A stretch of 64,000 nt of DNA from Plutella xylostella (taxonomy: Eukaryota > Arthropoda > Insecta > Lepidoptera > Plutellidae), in the NCBI RefSeq assembly GCF_932276165.1, contig NC_064004.1, positions 3,172,001 through 3,236,000 on the forward strand, written 5' to 3'. The notes under the pieces were generated by a model, which was given only the letters and a program-made list of their open reading frames with translations, was not told the DNA's origin and made no database searches. Position 1 is the first letter of the stretch; each line of letters starts with the position of its first letter. Position numbers and translations under genes: made by a program. Below are positions 62,839-64,000 of the stretch, piece by piece.

Positions 62839-62925
62839 GTGTGGCAGGTGGGCACCCTGTATAGTCATGTTGTCAGGTGCAATCGGAGGAAGGGGCATCC
62901 TGTATAGTCATGTTTCCTCTCAGCG

Positions 62926-63046
62926 GCTGCTACACGGGTTCGTTGTCGACGTTGATAAACTAGTGTCACTCGTGTTCTACCAATCATGCCGAATCGCGAT
63001 AAAGTGACGTTTATCTACGACGATAGCGAACCCGTGTAGCGGCAGC
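62926..63046. mobile_element. Palindromic MITE, 121 bp
   Basis: GCTGCTACACGGGTTCG… is inverted as '…cgaacccgtgtagcggcagc'. It follows two copies of 'cctgtatagtcatgtt' (62863 and 62899), and 'aggtgcactcgaagg' right after it echoes the terminal exon start. Confidence 0.65.
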
Positions 63047-63094
63047 AGGTGCACTCGAAGGGTGGAAGATGGCCAATGACGTTAGACTGGTAAC

Positions 63095-63200
63095 TATAGC
63101 TGGTGGTGGCTGGATGAGGAAACCAGAAGAAAAAGTGTTAATTGTGGCGTTCCTTAGAGGAGGCCTACGTCCAGCAGTGGAAGATTATGGGCTGATGGCT
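63095..63200 (+). mobile_element. RTE-type LINE 3' scrap
   Basis: '…ggtggctggatgagga…' to 'aggcctacgtccagcagtgg', the forward 3' end of the RTE family. Confidence 0.6.
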
Positions 63201-63552
63201 ACAAATCACAAAATTAAGGCAGATTCATTACAGACTTCAAATTAATTTACGGGTACTTTTTTTCATGATAGCGTACTGACTTCGACCATGCCTAAAGACC
63301 ACAGCACACATATCAACTCGGAAAGGTATCGTGACCGTATCAACTCCAGCTCCCATCTCTTCTTTGTATGAAACACCCTACCGTAACGCCTTAGACAAGT
63401 TACCTAGTGGTTAAAATAAAAAATATCAGCGTGCAACGCACACTAATGGGAATTGTAACGTAATCGCTGGGTCGTAATCGATACGGTGACGATCCATCTA
63501 CGTTCCTTCTAGGTGTGATGTGACCTTAAATCCTTTAATCCTTTTTCGCCAG

Positions 63553-63717
63553 GTCTTCCAGCGTCTGGGCACTCGTCTGAGCGCGCACCGCGCCTCTCTC
63601 TCGACCTCCTACGGGTCGCTGTGGGAGATCTTCCGTCCTGAGGCTCCTCGTCAGCAGCCGCAGCCGCAGCCGCAGCCAGCCAGGTCGCCTGTGAGGCTGG
63701 CCAGCCATTTGCTGCAG
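63553..63717 (+). CDS. PLCE1: Candidate alternative PLCE exon (long C terminus)
   Basis: 165 nt open in phase 0: VFQRLGTRLSAHRASLSTSY, then SLWEIFRPEAPRQQPQPQPQ and PARSPVRLASHLLQ. Acceptor tttcgccag|, donor cag|gtattg. It could splice directly from 61909-62011 (phase 0), skipping the stop-containing exon, and continue beyond the window. Coding-like composition but no transcript evidence; it could also belong to a neighbouring gene. Confidence 0.6.
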
Positions 63718-63794
63718 GTATTGTTGCTTTAATACACTTGCCATCAAGTTCATCATCATTTTCACGACCCATCACGTCCCCACTGCTGGTGCAG

Positions 63795-64000
63795 GGGTCT
63801 ATTCTATTCTATTCTATTCTCTGTGGGTTTGTAAGTACCTGCACCTGGCTCTTGAGTGGAACGTTTGTGCATATGCCTAAGGTCTAAACTGCTAAGCTTG
63901 AACCATTTCCCACCACGCTGGCCCACTGCGGGTTGGTGGGTTCACATATCTAGGATCATAGGATGTGCTAAATCTAGATATGCAGGTTTCCTCACGATGT
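63795..64000 (-). mobile_element. SINE family 1 copy, cut by the window end
   Basis: (ATTCT)n tail at 63799-63821, then the reverse-oriented body ('gtaagtacctgcacctgg', 'ggtgggttcacatatctagg', 'gcaggtttcctcacgatgt'). Confidence 0.8.

Noticed and set aside
59163..61211. Repeated 60-70 aa frames such as MLRPAAAAPRRHRPD
   Set aside because: Out-of-frame reads of the duplicated PLCE exon segment; no phase combination leads into the next real exon.
63041..63066. Second copy of the PLCE terminal exon acceptor ('gcaggtgcactcgaagg')
   Set aside because: Only about 15 bp match and the following frame soon diverges; it could be chance or a tiny duplication.

Overview
This is a eukaryotic, intron-rich and transposon-dense window, most likely from a lepidopteran (moth or butterfly) genome. 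The support is two tRNA-derived SINE families with (AATAG)n or T-rich tails, RTE, CR1-like and Jockey-type LINEs, and many short palindromic MITEs. The order is inferred, not proven. No prokaryotic features are present.

Two host genes were reconstructed from splice sites, reading phase and protein similarity. (1) A phospholipase C-epsilon gene (PLCE1-like) runs left to right across the whole window. Twenty-six exons from 2975 to 62838 keep phase at every junction and encode the last 1103 residues: EF-hand-like region, catalytic X box, acidic/serine-rich linker, Y box, C2, two Ras-association-like regions and a C-terminal tail. The 5' part (CDC25/RasGEF region) lies left of the window. A further open exon at 63553-63717 suggests an alternative, longer C terminus. 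(2) Inside the 18.5-kb PLCE intron between 6239 and 24774, on the opposite strand, is a complete 11-exon gene for cleavage stimulation factor subunit 1 (CstF-50, 433 aa, WD40 protein), complement(6744..19728).

Most of the rest is mobile DNA: a LINE at the left edge (1-2940); a Copia element with identical-looking 171-bp LTRs and an ATAAC duplication in a CstF50 intron (13485-18184); a Ty3/gypsy element with 219-bp LTRs (27785-32739); a second Ty3/gypsy element with 130-bp LTRs (54086-58776); a CR1-like LINE (36416-43420) split by a 2.86-kb DNA element; an RTE-type LINE (45167-46865) with an 11-bp duplication; and many non-autonomous DNA elements.

Three patterns stand out. First, pieces of exons with their donor site and following intron have been tandemly duplicated at five separate places in the two genes (CstF50 exon 7; PLCE X-box, C2, RA and C-terminal exons); none of the copies I could test keeps the reading frame. 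Second, several non-autonomous DNA elements can be delimited exactly by target duplications. These include a pair of roughly 0.8-0.9-kb elements with 10-bp duplications built from degenerate CG-centred repeats, and two elements with subterminal clusters of a 12-14 bp motif. Third, insertions are nested several levels deep, so their relative order of arrival can be read from the sequence.
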